From assembly GCA_045537045.1 (NCBI GenBank), contig JAZSOS010000038.1:1-64000 (forward strand): a stretch of DNA of 64,000 bases, written 5' to 3'. Of this stretch, positions 1 to 8,226 are shown piece by piece. Source of the DNA: SIG480 sp045537045. Its GTDB lineage: Bacteria > Bacillota > Clostridia > Oscillospirales > JAAYXM01. The translations under genes and the position numbers were made by a program. A model generated the notes under the pieces. The model saw only the letters and a list, made by a program, of their open reading frames with translations, was not told the origin of the DNA and did no database searches. Positions within the stretch are counted from its first letter, which is position 1; every line of letters begins with the position of its first letter.

Positions 1-86
1 TAGCGAATAGGGTGACACCTGCCTTTCGGTTTTGTCTGAGCAACTCAACCTTAACACAGGTCGCTTCTATTCGCTACCCTTTTTTA
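1..86 (+). other. Terminal-stem RNA or terminator-like dyad
   Basis: A perfect 10-bp inverted repeat (bases 1-10 with 67-76) encloses a second short pairing, ACCTG at 17-21 with CAGGT at 57-61, and a T-rich stretch follows at 80-85. This could be the 3' part of a structured RNA or the terminator of a gene to the left of the window. I could not match it to tmRNA, RNase P RNA or SRP RNA. The rest of the gap up to the ftsK promoter shows nothing recognisable. Confidence 0.4.
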
Positions 87-141
87 TTTATTTGTCACAC
101 ATCATTGTAACACCTACAAGCGGGACAGTTCTTTAATTTAT

Positions 142-170
142 TTGAAATTTGAAAAGATATGTGGTATACT
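142..170 (+). promoter_or_regulatory. Sigma-A promoter of ftsK
   Basis: TTGAAA at 142-147 and TATACT at 165-170 are separated by 17 nt. A GAGGAG ribosome-binding site lies at 198-203, ahead of the ATG at 215. Confidence 0.7.
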
Positions 171-214
171 ATAAATTAGTGATTTTATAAATATCTTGAG
201 GAGTTACATATATT

Positions 215-2689
215 ATGGCACAGAAGAAAAAAACTGCCGCCGCGCCGAAGAAGAAAGGCTCGTCTTCGCGCAGAAAAAAGGCGGCATCATCAAACCGCAT
301 CACACAGAAAAGAAGGGCACAGCTTAACCAACGCTGGGCGTTTCTTGCACTGTTTATCTCCCTTCTTACATTCCTTGCTCTTTTCAGGGTTGATGCTGGT
401 GTAATAAACTTTTTGGGCAACTTTGCACGTGCCGCCGTCGGCGTCGGATTCATCGTGCTTCCATTTGCGCTTATCCTTGTTGCGGGGCTTCTGATAATAA
501 GCCGCGGAAAGCCTGTTAAATGGCGCGTTGTGTGTGCTCTGCTTATACCGTATCTTACCGCCGCCGTTGCTCATGCATTTGTAGGAACAACGGATATGTC
601 ATGGGCAGAAATGACGGCATCCCACGGCGGTGTGCTTGCCGGGTATCCTACTGCACTTATGATAAACGGGATAAGCCGCATTGCAACGGTAATTCTTCTT
701 ATAACTGCTACGCTTTTTGTTCTTCTTACCGCATTCAATCTTACAATAATGAATGTATATGACGCTGTCCGTTCCTTCATTTCGGGAATGCATCACGAGG
801 TTGAGTATGAAGAATATGAGGAAGAGGATGTTGTTGAAAAAGAGCCGGAGATAAGGCTTCCGCGCCGCAAGCGCAGAATAATTGATATTCCGCTTGATGA
901 TGTCACCCCCTCTGAAAATGAAGAAAAAGAGTCTGAATCCAAGAAAAAAGAGGGCTTTGCGCTTGCAGAGTCAAATGTGAAAACTCCTGCTGAGGTTCTT
1001 ATGGGAGAAACACCGGAAGAAGAGCAGGTGCCGACAACTCTGGAAGAAGAACATGTACCGCAGGATGAAGAGGTTCTTATAAACGAAGAGAATTTCGCGC
1101 GCGACGTTATCGCCGCGATTGAAGAGAGTGAAAGGAAAGAGCTTGAGCGCCGCGACGAGGTTGTTGCAAGTGGTGACGGCTTTGCTATTCCGGAGGAAGC
1201 TTTTGAGGCGGAAACAAAGGAAATGTATGCATATCCTCCGCTGTCGCTTCTTGATCCGCCGACGGTGGAAAAAACCACGTCAGCCTCCTCTGAGCTTCAA
1301 AGCGTCGGAATAAAGCTTGGCGAGACCATACGGAGCTTCGGTCTTGATATAAAGGTTGTAAATATCGTCAGAGGCCCGTCTGTAACAAGATTTGAGGTAC
1401 AGCTTGATGCCGGTGTCAAGCTCTCGCGTCTTACCAACCTTGCCGATGATATCGCGTTGGCTCTCGGCGTTACGGGCGTGTTTATCTCGCCTGTTCCGAG
1501 CAAGTCTCTCATCGGTATCGAGGTGCCGAATAAAACCGTTCAGGTTGTCAACATCTCCGAGGTTATCGCATCTGATGAATTTACGAAAAACGAAAGTAAC
1601 GTTGCATTTGCGCTTGGTAAGGACATTACCGGCAAGTGTATTATCTCCGACATTGCAAAGCTTCCGCATATGCTTATTGCAGGTACTACGGGTTCGGGTA
1701 AGTCCGTCTGCGTAAACTCGCTTATTATAAGCCTTCTTTACCGCTCGTCTCCCGAGCAGGTGCGCCTTATCATGGTTGATCCGAAGGTGGTTGAGCTTAG
1801 TATTTACAACGGCATTCCGCACCTTCTCATCCCTGTTGTTACAGACCCGAAGAAGGCGTCCGGTGCTCTGCAGTGGGCGGTTGTCGAAATGATGCGCAGA
1901 TATGATTTGTTTGCAAAAAGTGGCGTGCGCAATATGGAAGGGTATAATAAGCTTGTTACAAAGACGGGCGAGGCGGATCCGATGCCCAATATTGTAATTG
2001 TTATTGATGAGCTTTCAGACCTTATGACGGTTGCAAAAAAGGATGTTGAAGCATCAATCCTCCGCCTTACCCAGATGGCGCGTGCGGCGGGAATGCACCT
2101 TATAATTGCAACGCAGCGCCCGTCGGCAGATGTTATCACGGGTGTTATCAAGGCGAATGTTCCGTCGCGAATTGCGTTTGCCGTATCGTCAAAGCTTGAA
2201 TCCAACATCATCCTCGGCCGTGCCGGTGCAGAAGCGCTTATCGGTAAGGGTGATATGATGTACGAGCCGATAGGAGCGGGAAAAGCAACACGCGTTCAGG
2301 GGTGCTTTATTTCCTCCGATGAGGTTGAGGCAGTTGTAAATTACGTAAAGCAGAACGGTACTGCGGAATATTCGCAGGAGATTATTGACCAGATTGAAAA
2401 GCAGGCTCAGCAGAACGAGGAGAGCGGTGAGGGCGGCGGAGGCGTATTTGATGACGGCGATGCCGATGAAATGCTCGATGCGGCAATTGATGTCGTCGTA
2501 GAATCCGGACAGGCATCAACCTCCATGCTGCAGCGTCGCTTAAAGCTCGGATATTCGCGTGCCGCGCGCATTATCGACCAGATGGAAGAGCGCGGAATAG
2601 TGGGCGAATTTGAAGGCTCAAAGCCGAGAAAGATACTTATAACGCGCGATGAATGGCGCGAGATGAAGATGCGCAGAGAGGAAATGTAG
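215..2689 (+). CDS. ftsK: DNA translocase FtsK/SpoIIIE
   Basis: This is a membrane-anchored, ATP-driven double-stranded DNA pump that clears chromosome from the closing septum; in spore formers it also moves the chromosome into the forespore. The 824-residue protein has a Lys/Arg-rich start, several hydrophobic segments between about residues 40 and 180, and a charged Glu-rich linker to about 330. The RecA-like motor follows, with Walker A GTTGSGKS at about 490-497. A C-terminal winged-helix gamma domain that reads oriented DNA lies at about 760-824. The length and domain order fit SpoIIIE. It is the first gene of the window and has its own promoter. Whether it serves only sporulation or also vegetative division cannot be read from sequence. 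Confidence 0.96.
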   Translation: MAQKKKTAAAPKKKGSSSRRKKAASSNRITQKRRAQLNQRWAFLALFISLLTFLALFRVDAGVINFLGNFARAAVGVGFIVLPFALILVAGLLIISRGKPVKWRVVCALLIPYLTAAVAHAFVGTTDMSWAEMTASHGGVLAGYPTALMINGISRIATVILLITATLFVLLTAFNLTIMNVYDAVRSFISGMHHEVEYEEYEEEDVVEKEPEIRLPRRKRRIIDIPLDDVTPSENEEKESESKKKEGFALAESNVKTPAEVLMGETPEEEQVPTTLEEEHVPQDEEVLINEENFARDVIAAIEESERKELERRDEVVASGDGFAIPEEAFEAETKEMYAYPPLSLLDPPTVEKTTSASSELQSVGIKLGETIRSFGLDIKVVNIVRGPSVTRFEVQLDAGVKLSRLTNLADDIALALGVTGVFISPVPSKSLIGIEVPNKTVQVVNISEVIASDEFTKNESNVAFALGKDITGKCIISDIAKLPHMLIAGTTGSGKSVCVNSLIISLLYRSSPEQVRLIMVDPKVVELSIYNGIPHLLIPVVTDPKKASGALQWAVVEMMRRYDLFAKSGVRNMEGYNKLVTKTGEADPMPNIVIVIDELSDLMTVAKKDVEASILRLTQMARAAGMHLIIATQRPSADVITGVIKANVPSRIAFAVSSKLESNIILGRAGAEALIGKGDMMYEPIGAGKATRVQGCFISSDEVEAVVNYVKQNGTAEYSQEIIDQIEKQAQQNEESGEGGGGVFDDGDADEMLDAAIDVVVESGQASTSMLQRRLKLGYSRAARIIDQMEERGIVGEFEGSKPRKILITRDEWREMKMRREEM

Positions 2690-2691
2690 GA

Positions 2692-4569
2692 GTGAACGGT
2701 TTTTTGCCCGTATGTAAAGCGGATATGGAAGAGCGCGGATGGGATTGGTACGATTTCCTGTATATCACGGGAGATGCGTATGTTGACCACCCGAGCTTCG
2801 GCGTTGCCGTTATTTCCCGTGTGCTGGAAAGTGCGGGATACCGTGTTGCGATTCTGTCACAGCCGGACTGGAAGGACCCAAACGCGTTCCGTGCGCTCGG
2901 TCGTCCGCGTTTAGGTATTCTTGTCACCGGCGGAAACATTGATTCTATGGTGGCGCATTACACCGTTGCAAAGCACAGAAGAAAGCGCGATGATTATACG
3001 CCCGGCGGAGTTCCGGGCAAGCGCCCCGACCGTGCAATGTCAACTTATTGCAAAATGGCGCGGCGCGCATACCCTGACCTTCCGATTGCGGCAGGCGGGC
3101 TTGAAGCTTCCTTGCGCCGGTTTGCCCACTATGATTATTGGGACGATACCGTGCGCAGGTCAGAGCTTATCGAATCCGGCGCGGATATCCTTATGTTCGG
3201 CATGGGAGAAGATACAATTATTCAGCTTGCAGACGCGTTAAATAACGGAATTGCCGTGTCGGATATCAAAAATATACGCGGAACGGTGTATAAGTCTGAT
3301 ACATTGGACGACTGTATATACCCGTTTGTTACCGTGCCGTCGTTTGACGAAGTATCAAAGGACAAAAGAAAATACGCAATGGCGGCAAAGATACAGCAGG
3401 ATGAGCAGGATGCTGTGCGCGGGCGCGCAGTTGCGCAGAAGCACGGCGATGTGTACATTGTGCAGACTCCGCCGCCTTACCCGATAAGCACGGAGCGTTT
3501 TGACGAAGTGTATGAGCTTCCGTATATGCGCGACTATCACCCGTCATATGAACGTTTAGGTGGAGTTAAAGCAATAGAAGAAGTGAAGTTTTCAATCATC
3601 CACAACCGCGGATGCTTCGGCGGCTGTAACTTCTGCTCGCTTGCTTTCCATCAGGGGAGAATGATAAGCACAAGAAGCCACGCTTCCGTTGTCGATGAGG
3701 CGAAAAAGCTAACAGAAATGCCGGATTTCAAGGGATATATCCACGATGTTGGAGGTCCCACAGCGAATTTCCGTAGCACCTCGTGCCAGGCGCAGAAGGA
3801 AAGAGGAATGTGCAAGAAAAACTGCCTCTCTCCAACACCGTGCAAGAATTTACATGTTGACCATACGGACTATCTTGAGCTTTTGCGAAAGCTCCGCGCT
3901 CTGCCGAAAGTAAAGCGCGTGTTCATTCGCTCAGGTGTGCGTTTTGACTATGTAATGGCAGATAAATCCGATGAGTTTTTCCGCGAGCTTGTACAGTATC
4001 ATGTCAGCGGTCAGCTTAAGGTTGCACCGGAGCATGCGTGTGATAGCGTGCTTAAATATATGAACAAGCCGCGCTTTGATGTTTACAGAAGATTCTATAA
4101 AAAGTTTTTCGAGATTGATAAGCAGTATAATAAAAATCAGTTCCTTGTTCCGTATTTCATATCGTCGCATCCGGGATGCACTCTGCGTGATGCGATAAAG
4201 CTTGCCGAGTATCTTAACAGCATCGGTCATATGCCTGAGCAGGTTCAGGACTTTTATCCGACCCCAGGAACGATTGCAACATGTATGTATTATACGGGGA
4301 TTGACCCGAATACGATGGAGAGTGTGTACGTCCCGCGCCATCCGCACGAAAAGGCAATGCAGCGTGCGCTGTTGCAGTGGCGGAGGACGGAATGCCGCGC
4401 GCTCGTCATGGAAGCGTTAAAGACTGCGGGAAGGCAAGATCTGATAGGAAACGCAAAGCGCTGTCTTATCCGTCCGGATAAAGCGCCGGAGCAGAGAAGA
4501 AAAGCTCCCGATGCCGCACGCCCGTTTGAGAGAAAGAGCAAAGGCGGGAAAGGCAGGGGAAGAAGATGA
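2692..4569 (+). CDS. ygiQ: YgiQ family radical SAM protein
   Basis: This is a radical S-adenosylmethionine enzyme of the YgiQ (UPF0313) family, 625 residues, with unknown substrate. The GTG start at 2692 is chosen because family members begin close to FLPxxKxDMxERGW, which here immediately follows, and because a GAGAGGA site lies 9 nt upstream; an earlier in-frame ATG at 2653 lies inside ftsK. The cluster-binding CX3CX2C motif is visible as CFGGCNFC in the middle of the protein, and a Lys/Arg-rich tail closes it. It starts 2 nt after the ftsK stop and overlaps ruvC by 4 nt (ATGA), so it is probably co-transcribed with both. Confidence 0.93.
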   Translation: MNGFLPVCKADMEERGWDWYDFLYITGDAYVDHPSFGVAVISRVLESAGYRVAILSQPDWKDPNAFRALGRPRLGILVTGGNIDSMVAHYTVAKHRRKRDDYTPGGVPGKRPDRAMSTYCKMARRAYPDLPIAAGGLEASLRRFAHYDYWDDTVRRSELIESGADILMFGMGEDTIIQLADALNNGIAVSDIKNIRGTVYKSDTLDDCIYPFVTVPSFDEVSKDKRKYAMAAKIQQDEQDAVRGRAVAQKHGDVYIVQTPPPYPISTERFDEVYELPYMRDYHPSYERLGGVKAIEEVKFSIIHNRGCFGGCNFCSLAFHQGRMISTRSHASVVDEAKKLTEMPDFKGYIHDVGGPTANFRSTSCQAQKERGMCKKNCLSPTPCKNLHVDHTDYLELLRKLRALPKVKRVFIRSGVRFDYVMADKSDEFFRELVQYHVSGQLKVAPEHACDSVLKYMNKPRFDVYRRFYKKFFEIDKQYNKNQFLVPYFISSHPGCTLRDAIKLAEYLNSIGHMPEQVQDFYPTPGTIATCMYYTGIDPNTMESVYVPRHPHEKAMQRALLQWRRTECRALVMEALKTAGRQDLIGNAKRCLIRPDKAPEQRRKAPDAARPFERKSKGGKGRGRR

Positions 4570-5048
4570 TTATTCTCGGAATAGACCCCGGATATGCGAT
4601 TGTAGGTTACGGCGTGATTGACACCGACGGTATGCGCCCGATATCATACGGCGCGATACGCACGGAAGCCGGGATTCCCATAGAAGACCGTCTTTCTGAG
4701 ATATATGACAATATGACGGAGCTTCTGCGCACGTTCCGCCCCGACCACGTAGCTATTGAAAAGCTGTATTTCAACACCAACGAGAAAACCGCGATAAATG
4801 TTTCTCAGGCACGCGGTGTTATTGTGCTTGCGTGTGTAAAATGCGGAGTTCGTGTGCACGAATACACTCCGCTTCAGGTAAAAATGTCTGTGGTAGGATA
4901 CGGCAGAGCGGAGAAAGCGCAGATTATGGATATGACGAAAAGGCTTCTGGGACTTAAAAAAACACCGCGCCCGGACGACGCGGCAGATGCGCTTGCCATT
5001 GCGCTATGCCATGCCAATACCACAGGAAGCCTTCTTATGAATTTGTAA
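4566..5048 (+). CDS. ruvC: Holliday junction endonuclease RuvC
   Basis: RuvC is the dimeric nuclease that resolves four-way DNA junctions moved by RuvAB during recombinational repair. The 160-residue length is normal. The N-terminal GIDPG motif carries the first catalytic Asp (D7). An Glu in VAIEKLYF and the C-terminal acidic pair in DDAADALAIALCH supply the remaining metal ligands of the RNase H-like fold. The ATG overlaps the ygiQ stop codon, and ruvA follows after a short gap, giving a compact ruvCAB group. Confidence 0.97.
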   Translation: MIILGIDPGYAIVGYGVIDTDGMRPISYGAIRTEAGIPIEDRLSEIYDNMTELLRTFRPDHVAIEKLYFNTNEKTAINVSQARGVIVLACVKCGVRVHEYTPLQVKMSVVGYGRAEKAQIMDMTKRLLGLKKTPRPDDAADALAIALCHANTTGSLLMNL

Positions 5049-5065
5049 GTACGGGAGTGTTTTAT

Positions 5066-5662
5066 ATGTTCAGTTATTTAAACGGAACCGTAGCGGAGCT
5101 TGAACCTAATCTTGTTGTGATGGATGTCGGCGGTGTCGGATTTTCCTGCAACGCCTCTCTCAACACCGTTGCAAAGCTTAAGGTAGGTGTTTCCGCGAAG
5201 ATTTATACTTATCTCAATGTTCGCGAAGATGCGCTTGAGCTTTTCGGATTTTACGATAAAGATGAGCTTGAGTCGTTTAAGCTTTTAACATCAATATCCG
5301 GTGTTGGCCCGAAGGTTGCGCTTTCAATCCTTTCGGCGGTAACGCCGTCGGCACTCGCACTTGCAGTGACGACCGGCGATGAAAAGCCGCTTCTTGCGGC
5401 AAGCGGAGTGGGAAAGAAGGTTGCGGGAAGAATTATTCTCGAGCTTAAGGACAAAATCGCAAAAAGCTCATTTGATATTGGCGAGATAACAAAAGGCTCG
5501 TATGTTCCTGCGGCATCAAGTGCTGACGGAGAAGCGGCAGAAGCGCTCATCAGCCTCGGCTACGGCAGAGACGAAATCGGCGCGGCACTGCGCGGCGTTG
5601 ATACGTCCGGTATGTCCGTTGAAGACATAATCAAGCTTGCACTTGCAAGACTTATGAGATAG
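5066..5662 (+). CDS. ruvA: Holliday junction helicase subunit RuvA
   Basis: RuvA is the junction-binding tetramer that loads RuvB. The start is the ATG at 5066 (MFSYLNGTV), the typical RuvA N-terminus that begins the OB fold; an in-frame ATG at 5006 lies inside ruvC and lacks conservation. The protein has 198 residues. Two helix-hairpin-helix stretches sit in the middle (SISGVGPKVAL and ASGVGKKVAGRI). The C-terminal domain III, which contacts RuvB, begins near residue 150. Confidence 0.97.
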   Translation: MFSYLNGTVAELEPNLVVMDVGGVGFSCNASLNTVAKLKVGVSAKIYTYLNVREDALELFGFYDKDELESFKLLTSISGVGPKVALSILSAVTPSALALAVTTGDEKPLLAASGVGKKVAGRIILELKDKIAKSSFDIGEITKGSYVPAASSADGEAAEALISLGYGRDEIGAALRGVDTSGMSVEDIIKLALARLMR

Positions 5663-5678
5663 AAAGCGGGGGAGGATT

Positions 5679-6728
5679 ATGAGTATAGAATTTAACAGCC
5701 CGTCGGCAGAGGAGTATGCAGAAGACGAACGCATGGTATCGTCGCTTCTGACAAACCGCGACGAGCACGAGAATACCCTGCGTCCCAAGACACTTTCGGA
5801 ATATACGGGTCAGGATAAGGTTAAGGATCAGCTTCGCGTGTATATCGAGGCGGCAAGAAGCCGCAACGAGCCGCTTGATCACGTCTTGCTTTACGGGCCT
5901 CCGGGACTTGGAAAAACGACGCTTGCAACAATTATTGCAAACGAGATGGGTGTAAATATACGCACGACATCAGGCCCTGCGATTGAAAAGACAGGAGACC
6001 TTGCCGCGCTTCTTACAAGCCTTAATGAAGGTGATATCCTCTTTATTGATGAAATTCACCGCCTTAACCGCAGTATTGAGGAAATTCTCTATCCTGCGAT
6101 GGAGGACTATGCGCTTGATATCATTATCGGTAAAGGTCCGTCGGCGAGAAGCGTAAGGCTCGGACTTCACCGCTTCACGCTTATTGGTGCGACCACCCGT
6201 GCCGGCCAGCTTACATCACCGCTGCGAGACCGCTTCGGCGTTATTATGCGACTTGAGATGTATACGCCGGAAGAGCTTGCGGGAATAGTGAAGCGAAGCT
6301 CGGATATATTGGGAATACACACAAACGAAACAGGCGCGGCGGAGATTGCACGCCGGAGCCGCGGAACACCGCGTATTGCAAACAGAATCTTAAAGCGCGT
6401 GCGTGATTTTGCGCAGGTGCGTGCAAACGGCGAGATTGACCGCGCAGTTGCCGATATGGCGCTCAATGCGCTTGAGATAGACGAGATTGGTCTTGATATG
6501 ACCGACCGCCGCGTTATCGAGAGCATCATATATAACTTCGCCGGCGGGCCGGTAGGTCTTGACACTCTCGCCGCAACGATAGGTGAAGAGGCGGTTACTA
6601 TTGAAGATGTTGTAGAGCCGTATCTTATGCAGCTTGGATTTTTAAGCCGTACTCCGCGAGGGCGATGCGTCACAAAAAAAGCGTATGATCATCTCGGAAT
6701 CCCGTTTGAGGGACAGCTTGAACTGTAA
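5679..6728 (+). CDS. ruvB: Holliday junction helicase ATPase RuvB
   Basis: RuvB is the hexameric AAA+ motor for branch migration. In the 349-residue protein, Walker A GPPGLGKTT is at residues 73-81, Walker B is IDEIHRL, and the ATTRAG sensor region follows. A C-terminal winged helix ends in the usual GRxxTxxAxxHLG pattern. A GGGGGAGGA site precedes the ATG. The TAA stop is also the first base triplet of a short dyad repeat described separately. Confidence 0.98.
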   Translation: MSIEFNSPSAEEYAEDERMVSSLLTNRDEHENTLRPKTLSEYTGQDKVKDQLRVYIEAARSRNEPLDHVLLYGPPGLGKTTLATIIANEMGVNIRTTSGPAIEKTGDLAALLTSLNEGDILFIDEIHRLNRSIEEILYPAMEDYALDIIIGKGPSARSVRLGLHRFTLIGATTRAGQLTSPLRDRFGVIMRLEMYTPEELAGIVKRSSDILGIHTNETGAAEIARRSRGTPRIANRILKRVRDFAQVRANGEIDRAVADMALNALEIDEIGLDMTDRRVIESIIYNFAGGPVGLDTLAATIGEEAVTIEDVVEPYLMQLGFLSRTPRGRCVTKKAYDHLGIPFEGQLEL

Positions 6729-6768
6729 GTCGAGGAAAGTCGAGCCTCTCGGCTTAAGCAAAATTCCC
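6726..6768 (+). repeat. Short dyad related to the 8041-8201 element
   Basis: AAGTCGAG (6727-6734) pairs with CTCGGCTT (6748-6755) around a 13-nt loop. The outer arms and the downstream bases CTCGGCTTAAG..AATTCCC closely resemble both ends and the right flank of the larger dyad at 8041-8201, as if the interior had been lost. It may also act as the ruvB terminator, but there is no U tract. The remaining gap to 6860 holds only A/T-rich short hairpins. Confidence 0.5.
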
Positions 6769-6864
6769 AAAGTCGCAAAAGCTGGAAATAGCTCGAAAAA
6801 GTAAACTTTTTAGGGCTTACGATAAAAAAATCTTAAAAAAATATCAAACTTTTGTAATTTTTAC

Positions 6865-6894
6865 TTGACAATTGAAAAAATGTCGTGGTATAAT
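6865..6894 (+). promoter_or_regulatory. Sigma-A promoter of the sigma-H-like gene
   Basis: A consensus TTGACA at 6865-6870 and TATAAT at 6889-6894 are separated by 18 nt. This makes the sigma gene a separate transcript from ruvCAB. Confidence 0.8.
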
Positions 6895-6931
6895 ACAAAA
6901 TGAAAATAAATATATTTGGTGGTTCTCTGTT

Positions 6932-7537
6932 TTGGAAATGTTTGAAACTTTGAAGGACGAGGAGCTGATATCCTTATCCCGCGCCGGAAACCACAGCGCG
7001 GAAGAAGCCCTTATCCTGCGTTATACCTCTTATGTAAGGAGCTTTGCACGTCCGTACTTTCTTGCGGGTGGCGATTCGGAAGACCTTATTCAGGAAGGTA
7101 TGATTGGAGTAGTCAAGGCAATATCCGGTTTTGACACTTTGGGTTCGGTTTCCTTTAAAACGTTTGCCGCCATGTGTATCCGCAACAGAATTTATTCTGC
7201 CATCCGCCACTCTATGCGTGATAAAAACCGTCCGTTGAATAATTATGTCCCAATCGGCGGCGAAGAAGATGAGAGTGTGGCGGCGCAAAGTCCCGATAAG
7301 ACGGTTGACCCGGCAGAGCAGATTATCGGTGAGGAGTCTTACCGCGAGCTTTTAGGCGCTGCAGAAAAGCTTCTTTCAGGCTTTGAAAGACAGGTGCTGT
7401 CATTGTATCTGAAAGGTCTTTCATATGCGGAGATTTCAAAGAACGTAGGTAAACCGCAAAAGTCGGTTGACAACGCTATTTCACGGATACGGCGCAAGTT
7501 TGCGCAGTATTCCGGACAAAAAGGCGATATCAGGTAA
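6932..7537 (+). CDS. sigH: RNA polymerase sigma factor, SigH family
   Basis: This is a sigma-70 family factor whose closest recognisable relative is sporulation sigma-H, the factor that starts stationary-phase and sporulation transcription. Region 2 reads EDLIQEGMIGVVKAI, followed by a region with conserved aromatic and basic residues. Region 4 (ERQVLSLYLKGLSYAEIS) ends in a helix-turn-helix with KSVDNAISRIRRK, as in SigH. The TTG at 6932 is preferred because GGTGG at 6918-6922 sits 9 nt upstream; the ATG at 6938 is the alternative. An upstream in-frame TTG at 6872 falls inside the promoter. About 201 residues. In Bacillus sigH lies elsewhere, near the rpmG-secE-nusG genes. Confidence 0.85.
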   Translation: MEMFETLKDEELISLSRAGNHSAEEALILRYTSYVRSFARPYFLAGGDSEDLIQEGMIGVVKAISGFDTLGSVSFKTFAAMCIRNRIYSAIRHSMRDKNRPLNNYVPIGGEEDESVAAQSPDKTVDPAEQIIGEESYRELLGAAEKLLSGFERQVLSLYLKGLSYAEISKNVGKPQKSVDNAISRIRRKFAQYSGQKGDIR

Positions 7538-7661
7538 AATACCTGTTGAGCAAATATTATTACAAATGCCCAAGTAGCTTAAAAATTATCAGAGCGCAAG
7601 ATTGAGGTGTCGGTGGAAGTCCGTCCTGGGGCAAGTCTTAAGTCAAAGAGAGGGTATCAAA

Positions 7662-7946
7662 ATGTACGAAGACAAGACATTAAAATGCAAAGAGTGCGGA
7701 GCAGATTTCGTGTTCACAGCTGGTGAGCAGGAATTCTATGCAGAGCGCGGATTCATGAACGAGCCGCAGCGCTGCAAGGCTTGCCGTGACGCTCGCAAGG
7801 CTGCAAGCCGCGGCCCGAGAGAGTACTTCACTGCTACATGCGCAGCATGCGGCGGCGAGGCAAAGGTTCCGTTTGAGCCGAAGACTGACCGTCCTGTTTA
7901 CTGCAGCGATTGCTTTGCAAAGATGCGCCAGGAAGACAATCAGTAA
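7662..7946 (+). CDS. Small zinc-ribbon domain protein
   Basis: This 94-residue protein has two Cys4 zinc-binding units. The first is CKECGADF followed by CKAC, the pattern of the probable zinc-ribbon family. The second is CAACGGEAKVPFEP followed by CSDC. Such proteins are common in anaerobes and have no established function; RNA or protein binding is a guess. The ATG at 7662 is preceded by AGAGAGGG. The codons are those of a well-expressed gene. It is followed by a strong terminator, so it ends the sigH transcript or is expressed alone; I see no clear promoter in the 124-nt gap after sigH. Confidence 0.8.
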   Translation: MYEDKTLKCKECGADFVFTAGEQEFYAERGFMNEPQRCKACRDARKAASRGPREYFTATCAACGGEAKVPFEPKTDRPVYCSDCFAKMRQEDNQ

Positions 7947-7963
7947 TTAACGTCTTAAAAAAA

Positions 7964-7995
7964 GACCTTCACGTTTTCGGTGAAGGTCTTTTTTT
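7964..7995 (+). terminator. Intrinsic terminator after the zinc-ribbon gene
   Basis: The 9-bp stem GACCTTCAC/GTGAAGGTC (7964-7972 with 7980-7988) has a 7-nt loop and is followed by seven T residues. Confidence 0.9.
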
Positions 7996-8006
7996 GTGCA
8001 GATTTG

Positions 8007-8036
8007 TTGCTTTTTGTGTTTTATCTGTGTTATACT
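8007..8036 (+). promoter_or_regulatory. Promoter of the 161-nt structured element
   Basis: TTGCTT (8007-8012) and TATACT (8031-8036), the latter preceded by a TGTG-like extension, are 18 nt apart. Transcription would begin at about 8042-8043, the first bases of the long terminal stem. Confidence 0.55.
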
Positions 8037-8040
8037 TAGA

Positions 8041-8201
8041 TAAGCCGAGGGGAGACGAACACCTTAAGGTTTAAAAACGTAATTTCAGCGAACTACTGCA
8101 GAAAATTCTGCAAATATACGGCTGCCTTGCGACGAGGACAAATTTAAAGTATAAAAATTTAACAAGTTTAAGGCTTGAGGGGCTCGTCTCTCCTCGGCTT
8201 A
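8041..8201 (+). ncRNA. Structured RNA element with closed terminal stem
   Basis: Bases 8041-8058 pair with 8184-8201 along 18 positions with one G-U. A second helix, 8062-8068 with 8174-8180, and a third, 8070-8075 with 8167-8172, continue it inward. The interior of about 90 nt holds a strong hairpin, TGCAGAA/TTCTGCA (8097-8112). A promoter places the transcript start at the first stem base, and the size and long closing stem resemble 6S RNA. There is no U-tract terminator at the 3' end, and a related short dyad after ruvB argues for a miniature mobile element instead. It ends 25 nt before the next gene, so it could also be its leader. Confidence 0.5.
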
Positions 8202-8226
8202 AGTAATTCCCGAAAGGAACATCGGT

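Noticed and set aside
793..1278. Long Ser-rich open frame on the minus strand inside ftsK
   Set aside because: It is antisense to the Glu-rich linker of FtsK, where GAG/GAA codons read as Ser/Leu on the other strand. It has no start site or family likeness.
7540..7661. Riboswitch or leader before the zinc-ribbon gene
   Set aside because: The 120-nt gap has no convincing paired architecture or match to a leader I know.
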